64,000 bases of DNA from Paenibacillus sabuli. Lineage in GTDB: Bacteria > Bacillota > Bacilli > Paenibacillales > Paenibacillaceae. The notes below the pieces were generated by a model that searched no databases, was not told the DNA's origin, and saw only the letters and a program-made list of their open reading frames with translations. The stretch lies in assembly GCF_014705605.1 (NCBI RefSeq), contig NZ_JACXIZ010000033.1, positions 1 to 64,000 of the forward strand. Direction: 5' to 3'. Each line of letters begins with the position of its first letter. Within the stretch, counting starts at the first letter, position 1. The position numbers and the translations under genes were made by a program. Of this stretch, positions 53,639-60,769 are shown piece after piece.

Positions 53639-54940
53639 GTGCAAGCGTATAATGTGAATAGCAATAACCGTCTTGTCGTTAGCGAAGAAGAGGTGCTCGT
53701 GTATGAATCGCCGCACCCGTCGAACATCTTCGCCTACAGCCCGTCCATCGCCGCGCTTCCCGGCGGTCGGCTCATGCTGACGATGGATATCGGCGGCGCG
53801 GGCGTCAGCGAGCTGGAGGGCCCGCTGACCGCGCATCCGTACAAGGAAAATCCGACGAAAAAGCATTGGCAGGGCAAGCTCTTCCTCTCGGATGACGACG
53901 GGCTGTCGTGGCGGCATCAGCTCGACTTCCCGTTCAAGTGGGCCCGCGCCATTCAGGACGGCGAGGCGCTGTATCTGATCGGGGTGGACGGCGACCTGAC
54001 GATCATGCGCTCGCCGGACCGCGGCGAGAGCTGGTCCGAGCCGGTGCGGCTGACGTCCGGCGACTTCTGGCATCAGGCGCCCTGCAATGTGCTGTACGCC
54101 AACGGCTGCGTCTATCTCGTGATGGAGAAGCGGATCGAGCACGACATGCAGGGCTGGTATGTGAGCGAGCTGGCGCCCGTGCTGATGCGTGCGCGGCTGG
54201 GCGACGATCTGACCGCCCCGCAGAGCTGGACGTATGCCTCCGAGCTGCCCTTCAAGCAGGCGGTCGATCCAAGCAAGCTGGAGGCTGTCGGTCTGCCGTT
54301 CTACCCGGAGACGAAGGACCGCATGACCGAGCAGGCGCCGGGCCGCTCCAGCGCGCCGATCGGCTGGCTGGAGACGCATGTCATCCAGTTCACCGATCCG
54401 GACCACTACTGGTGCGATCCGAGCGGGCACACCTTCCATCTGTGGGCGCGCGCCTTCACCGGGGGTACCGGCTATGCCGCGATCGCCAAGGTGACGGAGC
54501 ATCCCGACGGCTCGATGACGACGAGCCTGGAGCAGGCGCCCTCGGGCAAGGACATCGTCTATGTGCCGTGTCCGGGCGGGCACATGAAGTTTCATATAAT
54601 GCACGATCCGCAGAGCGGTCTGTTCTGGCTGCTCAGCACGCAGCCGACCGACAGCATGATTCGGGCGGATCGCATGCCGGACGGCATGGATGGCCTGGCC
54701 AACAATGAACGCCACCGACTGCAGCTTCATTTCTCGCGCAATGCGGTGGACTGGTGCTTTGCCGGCATGGTCGCGATCGGCGATACGCCGCTGCACTCCC
54801 GGCACTACGCGGGCATGGACATCGACGGCGACGATCTGGTCATCGCCAGCCGCTCCGGCGATGCGCGCGCTCATAGCGGCCACGACGGCAATCTCATTCT
54901 GTTCCACCGGGTGCGGGACTTCCGCAGCCTGGTGTACTAG
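53639..54940 (+). CDS. sialidase/BNR-like six-bladed beta-propeller protein
   Basis: A 433-residue protein; GTG 53639 is placed eight bases after GAGGAG, and GTG 53630 is an alternative. It opens with the strand-rich VVSEEEVLVYESPHPSN and contains Asp-box motifs SDDDGLSW and SPDRGESW, the hallmark of sialidase-like propellers, followed by further blades (RDFRSLVY at the end). No signal peptide is present, so it probably works in the cytoplasm. It could be an exo-glycosidase, a polysaccharide lyase-like or an unsaturated-glycan hydrolase; catalytic Arg triad residues cannot be assigned with certainty. Confidence 0.75.
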   Translation: MQAYNVNSNNRLVVSEEEVLVYESPHPSNIFAYSPSIAALPGGRLMLTMDIGGAGVSELEGPLTAHPYKENPTKKHWQGKLFLSDDDGLSWRHQLDFPFKWARAIQDGEALYLIGVDGDLTIMRSPDRGESWSEPVRLTSGDFWHQAPCNVLYANGCVYLVMEKRIEHDMQGWYVSELAPVLMRARLGDDLTAPQSWTYASELPFKQAVDPSKLEAVGLPFYPETKDRMTEQAPGRSSAPIGWLETHVIQFTDPDHYWCDPSGHTFHLWARAFTGGTGYAAIAKVTEHPDGSMTTSLEQAPSGKDIVYVPCPGGHMKFHIMHDPQSGLFWLLSTQPTDSMIRADRMPDGMDGLANNERHRLQLHFSRNAVDWCFAGMVAIGDTPLHSRHYAGMDIDGDDLVIASRSGDARAHSGHDGNLILFHRVRDFRSLVY

Positions 54941-54952
54941 AGCGAGTACGCT

Positions 54953-56629
54953 ATGATGACGGAGACTGGAGAGCGGCGTCCCGCGCCCAATGTCATCGTG
55001 ATCGTCGCCGACGACCTTGGCTACGGCGATCTGGGCTGCTACGGCAATGGAGAGGTATGCACCCCGCATCTTGACCGGTTGGCGGCAGAAGGCGTGCGGC
55101 TGACTCAACATTACAGCGCTTCGCCGATGTGCGCACCGGCGCGGGCCAGTCTGCTCACGGGCAAGTACCCGCATCGGGTCGGGACGACGGACGTCTGCTC
55201 GTGCCGCGGCCTGGAGCGGATTGCGCCGGACGAGCGGCTGCTGCCGGAGGATTTTCGCGCGGCGGGCTACCGCACCGGCCTCGTCGGCAAGTGGCACAAT
55301 GGGCGCGACGACCGCCGCTATCATCCGCTGAGCCGCGGCTTCGACGAATTCGTCGGCTTCTGCATCGGCGGCATGGACTACTGGGACTGGACGCTGGAGG
55401 ATAACGGCAAGGTGCGGCCGGCCGACGGCCGCTATCTGACCGACGTGCTGACCGAGGAGGCGCTTGGCTTCATCGGCCGGCATCGCGCGCAGCCGTTCTT
55501 CCTCTACCTCGCGTATAATGCGCCGCATACGCCTCTGCAGGCGCCGGAGGCGGAGATCGAGCCGTTCCGCCGGACGGGCCGCTTCACCGAGGCGGTGAGC
55601 ACGATCTATGCGATGATTCATCGCATGGACAGCGGCATTGGCCGCATCCTGGAGGCGCTGCGGGACTATGACCTGGAGGACGATACACTGGTGCTCGTCG
55701 TCAGCGACAACGGCCCGGACATGAAGGGCGAGGGCGAACGTTCGGCGCGCCGCTTCAACGGCATTTTCAGCGGGATGAAGGGCAATGTGCTGGAGGGCGG
55801 CATTCGCGTGCCCGGTATCGTACGCTGGCCGTCTCGGCTGTGGGGCGGTCAGACATGCGCTGCCCCGATCCACTTCAACGACTGGCTGCCGACGCTGCTG
55901 GACTGCGCTGGCATCGGGCTGAATGAGCGGCGGCGCGGCGCGCTCGACGGGCGCAGCGTGCTGCAGTTGCTAACATCCGCGTCGGATACGGGAGCAGGCA
56001 GCGGAGGATGGGCCCGGGCCGACGGAGCCAGCCACGGGCTCAACAATGATACGACCGGGCATGATGCGCAGACAGTCGGCATAGGCGACGCTTATCGTGG
56101 CGCCGATCAGAGCGAGAATGCTTCTGCCTCTACCTCCGCCTCTGCCTCTGCCCCGGCCGATCTCGCCACGAGAGCAGGGCCAAGCTCCGATTCGGCGGGG
56201 GAAGCTGAGGACGCGGCAGATGCTGTGGGGGCTGCGGCAGCGCTGCGGCAGCTGTGGCAGTGGAACCGCTACGAGCCGGTCGCGCGCTGCAATGCGGCAT
56301 TGCGCGAGGGCGACTGGAAGCTCGTCTATCCCGCGATTGCCGAAGCCATGCGCTACGAGCCGAGCGATACGCCGGTCACCCAGGCGATGCAGCGCAATCC
56401 GACGCTGACCTACGAGCTGGTGCGGGAGCCGGTGCGGCGCACGTATCCGGCGCCTGCGCCGCCGCGGCTGTACAATCTGGCTGCCGACCCTGGCGAGCGG
56501 GAAGACGTATCGGCGCAGCACCCGGAGCGCACGGCCCGTATGGCGCGGGAACTGGATGCCTGGTTCGCCGAGCTGGCGGAGCAGAGCCGATTACGGCAGC
56601 GCGAGACACTGGGCCTGGGGCAGCGGTGA
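54953..56629 (+). CDS. sulfatase (formylglycine-dependent), second of two
   Basis: A 558-residue sulfatase with tandem ATG start 54953/54956 and no clear ribosome site, so it may rely on coupling to the upstream gene 12 bp away. NVIVIVADDLGYGDLGCYGN holds metal Asp residues, SPMCAPARASLLTGKYPHR the C-x-P-x-R motif with C60, and VVSDNGPDMKGEGE the second metal site. Compared with relatives it has a low-complexity Ala/Ser/Asp insert at about residues 335-430. It is closer to N-acetylgalactosamine/aryl-type sulfatases than the first sulfatase. Substrate is unknown, presumably a sulfated glycan fragment. Confidence 0.9.
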   Translation: MMTETGERRPAPNVIVIVADDLGYGDLGCYGNGEVCTPHLDRLAAEGVRLTQHYSASPMCAPARASLLTGKYPHRVGTTDVCSCRGLERIAPDERLLPEDFRAAGYRTGLVGKWHNGRDDRRYHPLSRGFDEFVGFCIGGMDYWDWTLEDNGKVRPADGRYLTDVLTEEALGFIGRHRAQPFFLYLAYNAPHTPLQAPEAEIEPFRRTGRFTEAVSTIYAMIHRMDSGIGRILEALRDYDLEDDTLVLVVSDNGPDMKGEGERSARRFNGIFSGMKGNVLEGGIRVPGIVRWPSRLWGGQTCAAPIHFNDWLPTLLDCAGIGLNERRRGALDGRSVLQLLTSASDTGAGSGGWARADGASHGLNNDTTGHDAQTVGIGDAYRGADQSENASASTSASASAPADLATRAGPSSDSAGEAEDAADAVGAAAALRQLWQWNRYEPVARCNAALREGDWKLVYPAIAEAMRYEPSDTPVTQAMQRNPTLTYELVREPVRRTYPAPAPPRLYNLAADPGEREDVSAQHPERTARMARELDAWFAELAEQSRLRQRETLGLGQR

Positions 56630-56711
56630 TCTTTATATGATGAATAGGACGCGCACTTGTCATGCATGATAACGGGGAACGCTTGCTTGAAGCGAAAGGA
56701 GCGATTCCCTG

Positions 56712-56990
56712 ATGAAGCACTACGATTCCAGCATGCCGACGAACAAGCCCGTCTCTCAGGCGCAGGGCTCGGTAAAGAAACTGCACAATGCCGTCTCCCA
56801 GGCGCTCAGCCATCCGTCCGAGCAGAGTGTGGAGCAGGCCGAGCATGCGTTGGCCCATTCGGAGCAGGCTGTGGCCGAGGCGCGCGCGCATTCCGAAGAC
56901 GGCCAGGGCGTAGATCTGGTGGAGGGCGTGCTGCAAGAGGAGCGGGAGCGACTGCAGGCGGCCGAGCAAGCATTGCGTGAGCAGGAATAA
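56712..56990 (+). CDS. small helical hypothetical protein
   Basis: A 92-residue protein with no signal peptide or cysteine. ATG 56712 follows CGAAAGGAGCGATTCCCTG, a strong site. From residue 20 it is rich in Ala, Glu, Gln and His with heptad-like spacing (VKKLHNAVSQALSHPSEQSV and LQEERERLQAAEQALREQE), suggesting a helical hairpin. The N-terminus is Ser/Pro-rich. It is followed by a terminator. I do not recognise a family; a small cytosolic stress or spore protein is possible. Confidence 0.6.
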   Translation: MKHYDSSMPTNKPVSQAQGSVKKLHNAVSQALSHPSEQSVEQAEHALAHSEQAVAEARAHSEDGQGVDLVEGVLQEERERLQAAEQALREQE

Positions 56991-57041
56991 ACGCCGTATG
57001 GATGCAAAGATGCTGCCCAAGTAAGTGTAAGAACCCAATCG

Positions 57042-57071
57042 ACAACCGCCCTCATGTGGGGCGGTTGTTTT
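57042..57071 (+). terminator. intrinsic terminator after small helical protein
   Basis: ACAACCGCCC pairs with GGGCGGTTGT over a 7-nt loop and is followed by Ts, 52 bp after the stop. Confidence 0.85.
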
Positions 57072-57199
57072 GCTTGTCTGATTTTTATCTTGCATTCAAA
57101 AAAAGTGGTTTTTGGTGATAATGGGGCTGTAAATCTGTATTCGTATTTAAAAATAGGTTATGATGATAGAAGATGGTGTGGGAAAGCGAGGTTTAGATT

Positions 57200-58294
57200 T
57201 TGAAAAAGACACCCTTTATACCAGATAGACTGCCGCTGCAAAGCGATCAATTAAATCAATTGTTTTTTTTAAAGGAACTGATTGAAGCAAATAAAAAGAT
57301 TGCCCAGTATCAGGTTTTGCTGCAGAATACAAAGCTGCCCTCCCATTTGTTGCTCAATCCGGTCATGCTTAATGAGGCTGTCCAATCCACAAAAATTGAA
57401 GGCACTCAGGTCACGCTGGACGAAGTGTTGGAGGTAGAGACGAAGAGTAGAAAAAATAACAAAGATGTGCAGGAAGTCGTTAATTATTATCAAGCGCTCC
57501 GTGAAGGCATGGATAAGCTGGCACTCCTCCCCATTTCAACGAGGCTTTTCAAAGCGATGCATCTTACGCTCATGTCGAATGAAGTAAGAGGGAGCAACCG
57601 ATCGCCGGGAGAATATCGAAAAATACAAAATTTTATTGGACCGGAGGGCTGCACGCTGGAAACGGCGACATTTGTTCCTCCGCAGCCCCAAATGGTCGAC
57701 AATCATATGAACAACCTGGAGATCTACATCAATGATCCGCAGGATGAATTAGACGAGCTTGTGCGCATTGCGGTCATTCATGCCCAGTTTGAAACCATTC
57801 ATCCCTTTCTTGATGGAAATGGTCGAATCGGACGTATTTTAATTCCGCTCTATTTATTCAACAAGAAGGTCATTGACTTTCCTAACTTTTTTTTAAGTGA
57901 AGCGCTTGAGCGGGATAAGCACAAGTACTATCGATTTTTGAACGATACGCGTTATAAAGGGGATTGGAACCAATGGGTCCAATTTTTCCTCCAGGCCATG
58001 ATTCACCAGGCCGATAAAAATATTCGATTGATTCATGATGTCAATCAATTATACGAGCATGACCTGGAACTATCGCAATCCTTGATTAATAGCAGCGGGG
58101 TCAAAAAATTGGTGGACGCCATGTACCAGAAGCCAATTTTCACGGTTCATACAATCTCTGCGATAGCTGACATTCCGGAGGGGACGTGCAGGCGGTATTT
58201 GACAGCCCTGGAGTCCAGTCGGATCGTCTTTTCCGACGGCAAGCCTCGCTCAAAGACATACTATTACTACAATCTTCTGGATAAGCTTAGATAG
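57200..58294 (+). CDS. Fic family protein (AMPylator, N-terminal autoinhibition)
   Basis: A 364-residue Fic protein from TTG 57200, preceded by GCGAGGTTTAGATT. HPFLDGNGRIGR (residues 201-212) is the complete catalytic loop with H201. The N-terminal Fic_N region has STKIEG at 63-68, the inhibitory (S/T)xxxE(G/N) helix of class II enzymes, with E67 the predicted inhibitory glutamate. The C-terminal 80 residues look like a winged-helix domain (FTVHTISAIADIPEGTCRRYL). It likely transfers AMP to a cellular protein. The base composition is about 40-45 percent GC against roughly 65 around it, so acquisition by transfer is likely. Confidence 0.94.
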   Translation: MKKTPFIPDRLPLQSDQLNQLFFLKELIEANKKIAQYQVLLQNTKLPSHLLLNPVMLNEAVQSTKIEGTQVTLDEVLEVETKSRKNNKDVQEVVNYYQALREGMDKLALLPISTRLFKAMHLTLMSNEVRGSNRSPGEYRKIQNFIGPEGCTLETATFVPPQPQMVDNHMNNLEIYINDPQDELDELVRIAVIHAQFETIHPFLDGNGRIGRILIPLYLFNKKVIDFPNFFLSEALERDKHKYYRFLNDTRYKGDWNQWVQFFLQAMIHQADKNIRLIHDVNQLYEHDLELSQSLINSSGVKKLVDAMYQKPIFTVHTISAIADIPEGTCRRYLTALESSRIVFSDGKPRSKTYYYYNLLDKLR

Positions 58295-58311
58295 AGCGCA
58301 GAAAACAGTTA

Positions 58312-58353
58312 TGCCAAAGAAAAGCGACCGCAATTCAGTCGCTTTTTTTGGCA
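58312..58353. terminator. intrinsic terminator after fic gene
   Basis: TGCCAAAGAAAAGCGAC pairs with GTCGCTTTTTTTGGCA with few mismatches across a 9-nt loop; the right arm contains seven Ts. It ends transcription before the galactan locus. Confidence 0.85.
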
Positions 58354-58395
58354 TAATCGCTGGATGAGGTGCCTTATCCAATTTTGCGAAAATTT

Positions 58396-58452
58396 TTATA
58401 TCCCTGCCCAAGCTTTCTTATATATCCGCCAGATCTGAAAGCGCTTTATAAT
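58396..58452 (+). promoter_or_regulatory. galactanase promoter with activator repeats and cre-like site
   Basis: TTATAT at 58396-58401 and 58418-58423 are direct repeats 22 bp apart. A cre-like TGAAAGCGCTTTAT (58436-58449, 12 of 14 matches) overlaps the perfect -10 TATAAT (58447-58452). No -35 consensus is seen, suggesting an activator on the repeats and CcpA repression. The same layout precedes the importer gene at 60614-60669. Confidence 0.7.
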
Positions 58453-58494
58453 GAGGGCGTAGCATCCAATCCAAGATGAAGGAGTTGGTGTGTG

Positions 58495-60135
58495 ATGAAG
58501 AGGAAATGGTGGACAGGCACGGCACTGGCGTGCGCCGTTGCTTTGGTGGCCCCAATGTTGGGTCCGGTGCCGGAGGCGCAGGCGGCGGGCGATTTCCTTA
58601 TGGGCGGCGACGTCTCGATGCTGCAGGAGATCGAGGAGCGAGGCGGCGAGTTCTACGACAACGGCGTGGAGGGCGACGCGCTGGAAATTCTGGGCGAGCA
58701 CGGGATGAACGCGGTCCGGCTGCGCCTGTGGGTCGACCCGTACGACAGCTCCGGCAATCCGTACGGCGGCGGCACCAACGATCTGGCGACGACGATCGCA
58801 CTCGCCCAGCGGGCCAAGGCCGAGGGGATGGACGTGCTGCTCAATTTCCACTTCAGCGACTTCTGGGCCGATCCTGGCAAGCAGAACAAGCCGAAGGCCT
58901 GGCAAAGCCTGACGTACAGCCAGCTGCGCACAGCAGTCTACAATTATACGAGCAGCGTCATCAGCCAGATGAAGACCGCCGGCGCACTGCCGGATCTGGT
59001 ACAGGTCGGCAACGAGGCGAGCAGCGGCATCCTGTGGAACGACGGCAAGGTCGGCGGGGGCATCGACGACTTCACGCAGCTTGGCGAGCTGCTCACCTCG
59101 GCGATTAACGGCATCAACGCGGCGCTCTCGCCGAGCGAGGACATCGAGATCGTGCTGCATCTGGACCACGGCGGCGACAACAATCTCTATACGTGGTGGT
59201 TCGACAAGATCGAAGCCGAGAACGTCGACTACGACATCATCGGGCTCACGTATTACCCCTTCTGGCACGGGACGATGGGCGAGCTCGCGTACAATCTCAA
59301 TGCGATCAGCGCGCGGTACAACAAGGATGTGATGATCGTGGAGACGGCGTACGGCTTCACGCTCGCCGACGGCGACGGGCTGGGCAATTCCTTCTACACA
59401 GCGGAGGAGAGCATCGGCGGCTATCCGGCGACAGTGGCGGGCCAGACGGCGTATCTGCACGATCTGAAGGAGATCGTGGAGGATGTGCCCGGCGGCCATG
59501 GCCGCGGCATCTTCTGGTGGGAGCCGACCTGGCTGCCGGTCACGGGCGCGCACTGGGGCAGCGAGGCCGGCAAGCTGTACAACAACGATACCGGCCTGCT
59601 GTCCAACCCGTGGGACAATCAGACGCTGTTTGACTTTAGCGGCAACCTGCTCTCGACCGTCTCCGTCTTCACCGAGCAGGCTCCGGTCAATCTGGTCGCT
59701 AATCCGAGCTTTGAAGCGGACGGCTGGACGACCACCCCGTCCTCCTGGAGCCGCTGGGCGGTCGACACCGCCTCGTATGATGCCATCAAAGTCGAGGATG
59801 TCGGCGTGAATGGCGGCTACAAGCTGACGCACTGGCTCGATACCGCCTATGAGGCGTCCACGTACCAGACAGTGAGCGGGCTGGCGAACGGGACATATAC
59901 GTTGTCGGCCTGGGTGCTCAGCAGCGGCGGGCAGAATACGGCGCAGCTGTACGCCAAAAATTACGGCGGCACCGAACGCAATGTCGCTGTGCCGACCAGT
60001 CCGTCGGAATGGGTGAAGATCGAGATTACGGACATCCCGGTCACGAACGGCCAGATCGAGATCGGCGTCTACTCCGACGCCAATGCGAACAACTGGATGA
60101 ATCTGGACCTGGTGAAGCTGTACCGGACGGACTGA
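58495..60135 (+). CDS. ganB: secreted endo-beta-1,4-galactanase (GH53) with C-terminal carbohydrate-binding module
   Basis: A 546-residue exported enzyme; ATG 58495 has AAGGAG nine bases before it (GTG 58492 is adjacent). A basic N-terminus and hydrophobic core end near AQAAGDF (cleavage about residue 30). The GH53 domain (31-395) has FLMGGDVSMLQEIEERGG, AVRLRLWVDPYD, LLNFHFSDFWADPGKQ, LVQVGNEASSGI with the acid/base Glu and VMIVETAYGFTL with the nucleophile Glu. From about 400 a beta-sandwich module starts NLVANPSFEADGW, resembling CBM61-type modules of other galactanases. It cleaves beta-1,4-galactan outside the cell for import by the GanSPQ-like system downstream. Confidence 0.95.
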   Translation: MKRKWWTGTALACAVALVAPMLGPVPEAQAAGDFLMGGDVSMLQEIEERGGEFYDNGVEGDALEILGEHGMNAVRLRLWVDPYDSSGNPYGGGTNDLATTIALAQRAKAEGMDVLLNFHFSDFWADPGKQNKPKAWQSLTYSQLRTAVYNYTSSVISQMKTAGALPDLVQVGNEASSGILWNDGKVGGGIDDFTQLGELLTSAINGINAALSPSEDIEIVLHLDHGGDNNLYTWWFDKIEAENVDYDIIGLTYYPFWHGTMGELAYNLNAISARYNKDVMIVETAYGFTLADGDGLGNSFYTAEESIGGYPATVAGQTAYLHDLKEIVEDVPGGHGRGIFWWEPTWLPVTGAHWGSEAGKLYNNDTGLLSNPWDNQTLFDFSGNLLSTVSVFTEQAPVNLVANPSFEADGWTTTPSSWSRWAVDTASYDAIKVEDVGVNGGYKLTHWLDTAYEASTYQTVSGLANGTYTLSAWVLSSGGQNTAQLYAKNYGGTERNVAVPTSPSEWVKIEITDIPVTNGQIEIGVYSDANANNWMNLDLVKLYRTD

Positions 60136-60285
60136 ATCCGGCGAACTGTCTCGGCTGGCCGAACGATCGAACAGAGCCCGGATAAACGAACCGATCGAAA
60201 GGACCGAACCGAAGCCGCACGCACCGAACGGACGAACCGCAACCTGACAAACCGAACGAAACTGCCAGCCCAGGATCTGAGCTTG

Positions 60286-60316
60286 ACCCGGCGTCGTTAA
60301 TGATGCCGGGTTTCTT
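60286..60316 (+). terminator. intrinsic terminator after galactanase gene
   Basis: ACCCGGCGTC pairs with GATGCCGGGT (one G-U) over a 6-nt loop and leads into TTTCTT, 150 bp after the galactanase stop. The stretch in between (60136-60285) has recurring CCGAACG-like words and no gene. Confidence 0.7.
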
Positions 60317-60390
60317 GAAGTTGATAGATACGCGGGACGAAACGGACTCGGCGTCCAAGGACAGCCACGCCGTTTCGCCTTGCCCCACAC

Positions 60391-60526
60391 TCTAACGGTC
60401 ACCAGAGACGCTTAGCACGCTAAACACGATGAATTTCGCCATGAAAGAGCCTCTAAGCGTCGCTCCTGTCCGTTAGAAGTGGCGATAGATGCATAATCAG
60501 CGCTAAGCTCCTCCAGTGTCCGTTAG
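60391..60526. repeat. dispersed TCTAACGG...CTAAGCG element, copy 2
   Basis: TCTAACGGTCACCAGAGACG plus CTTAG (60391-60415) and CTAAGCGTCGCTCCTGTCCG plus TTAGA (60453-60477) are inverted arms matching at about 20 of 25 bases. A third, partial arm (GCTAAGCTCCTCCAGTGTCC then GTTAG) follows to 60526. No coding frame. The same family is found at 42003 and, as a short palindrome, at 12758, always between genes. Confidence 0.7.
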
Positions 60527-60613
60527 CGCCGCGCTGGCAATCCGTAATCGGCTTGCCTTGAAGCTAGCGGCTGGCAGAGCACTTTTTAGGCGGACGGGCC
60601 GCTTGCAAAATCT

Positions 60614-60669
60614 TTATACACCCCGCGAAGTTTTCTTATATAGGACACGGACTGAAAGCGTTTTATAAT
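60614..60669 (+). promoter_or_regulatory. gan importer promoter with activator repeats and cre-like site
   Basis: TTATAC (60614-60619) and TTATAT (60636-60641) stand 22 bp apart, followed by TGAAAGCGTTTTAT (60653-60666) overlapping TATAAT (60664-60669). The arrangement and much of the sequence equal the galactanase promoter at 58396-58452. Confidence 0.7.
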
Positions 60670-60695
60670 AGGGGTAGGGCAAAGCAAGACAACGC

Positions 60696-60733
60696 AAGGC
60701 AAGGCAAGGCAAGGCAAGGCAAGGCAAGGCAAG
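60696..60733 (+). repeat. AAGGC pentanucleotide simple repeat in importer leader
   Basis: Seven perfect AAGGC units (60696-60730) plus AAG follow less regular GCAAG-type words from 60678. The run lies in the predicted 5' untranslated leader, between the -10 element and the ribosome site at about 60755. It is a typical candidate for slipped-strand length change. Confidence 0.9.
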
Positions 60734-60769
60734 TTGTTGGAGGCAAGCCATTCAAAGGGGGAGAGCAAG

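Noticed and set aside
53453-55873. 806-residue minus-strand frame opposite the propeller and sulfatase genes
   Set aside because: Rich in Arg, His and Ala with no domain signature, and it runs antisense to two well-supported genes and a gap.
58396-60402. 668-residue minus-strand frame opposite the galactanase
   Set aside because: It is an antisense shadow produced by GC-biased codons. The plus strand has a clear GH53 protein with signal peptide and ribosome site, and the minus frame has no recognisable motif.
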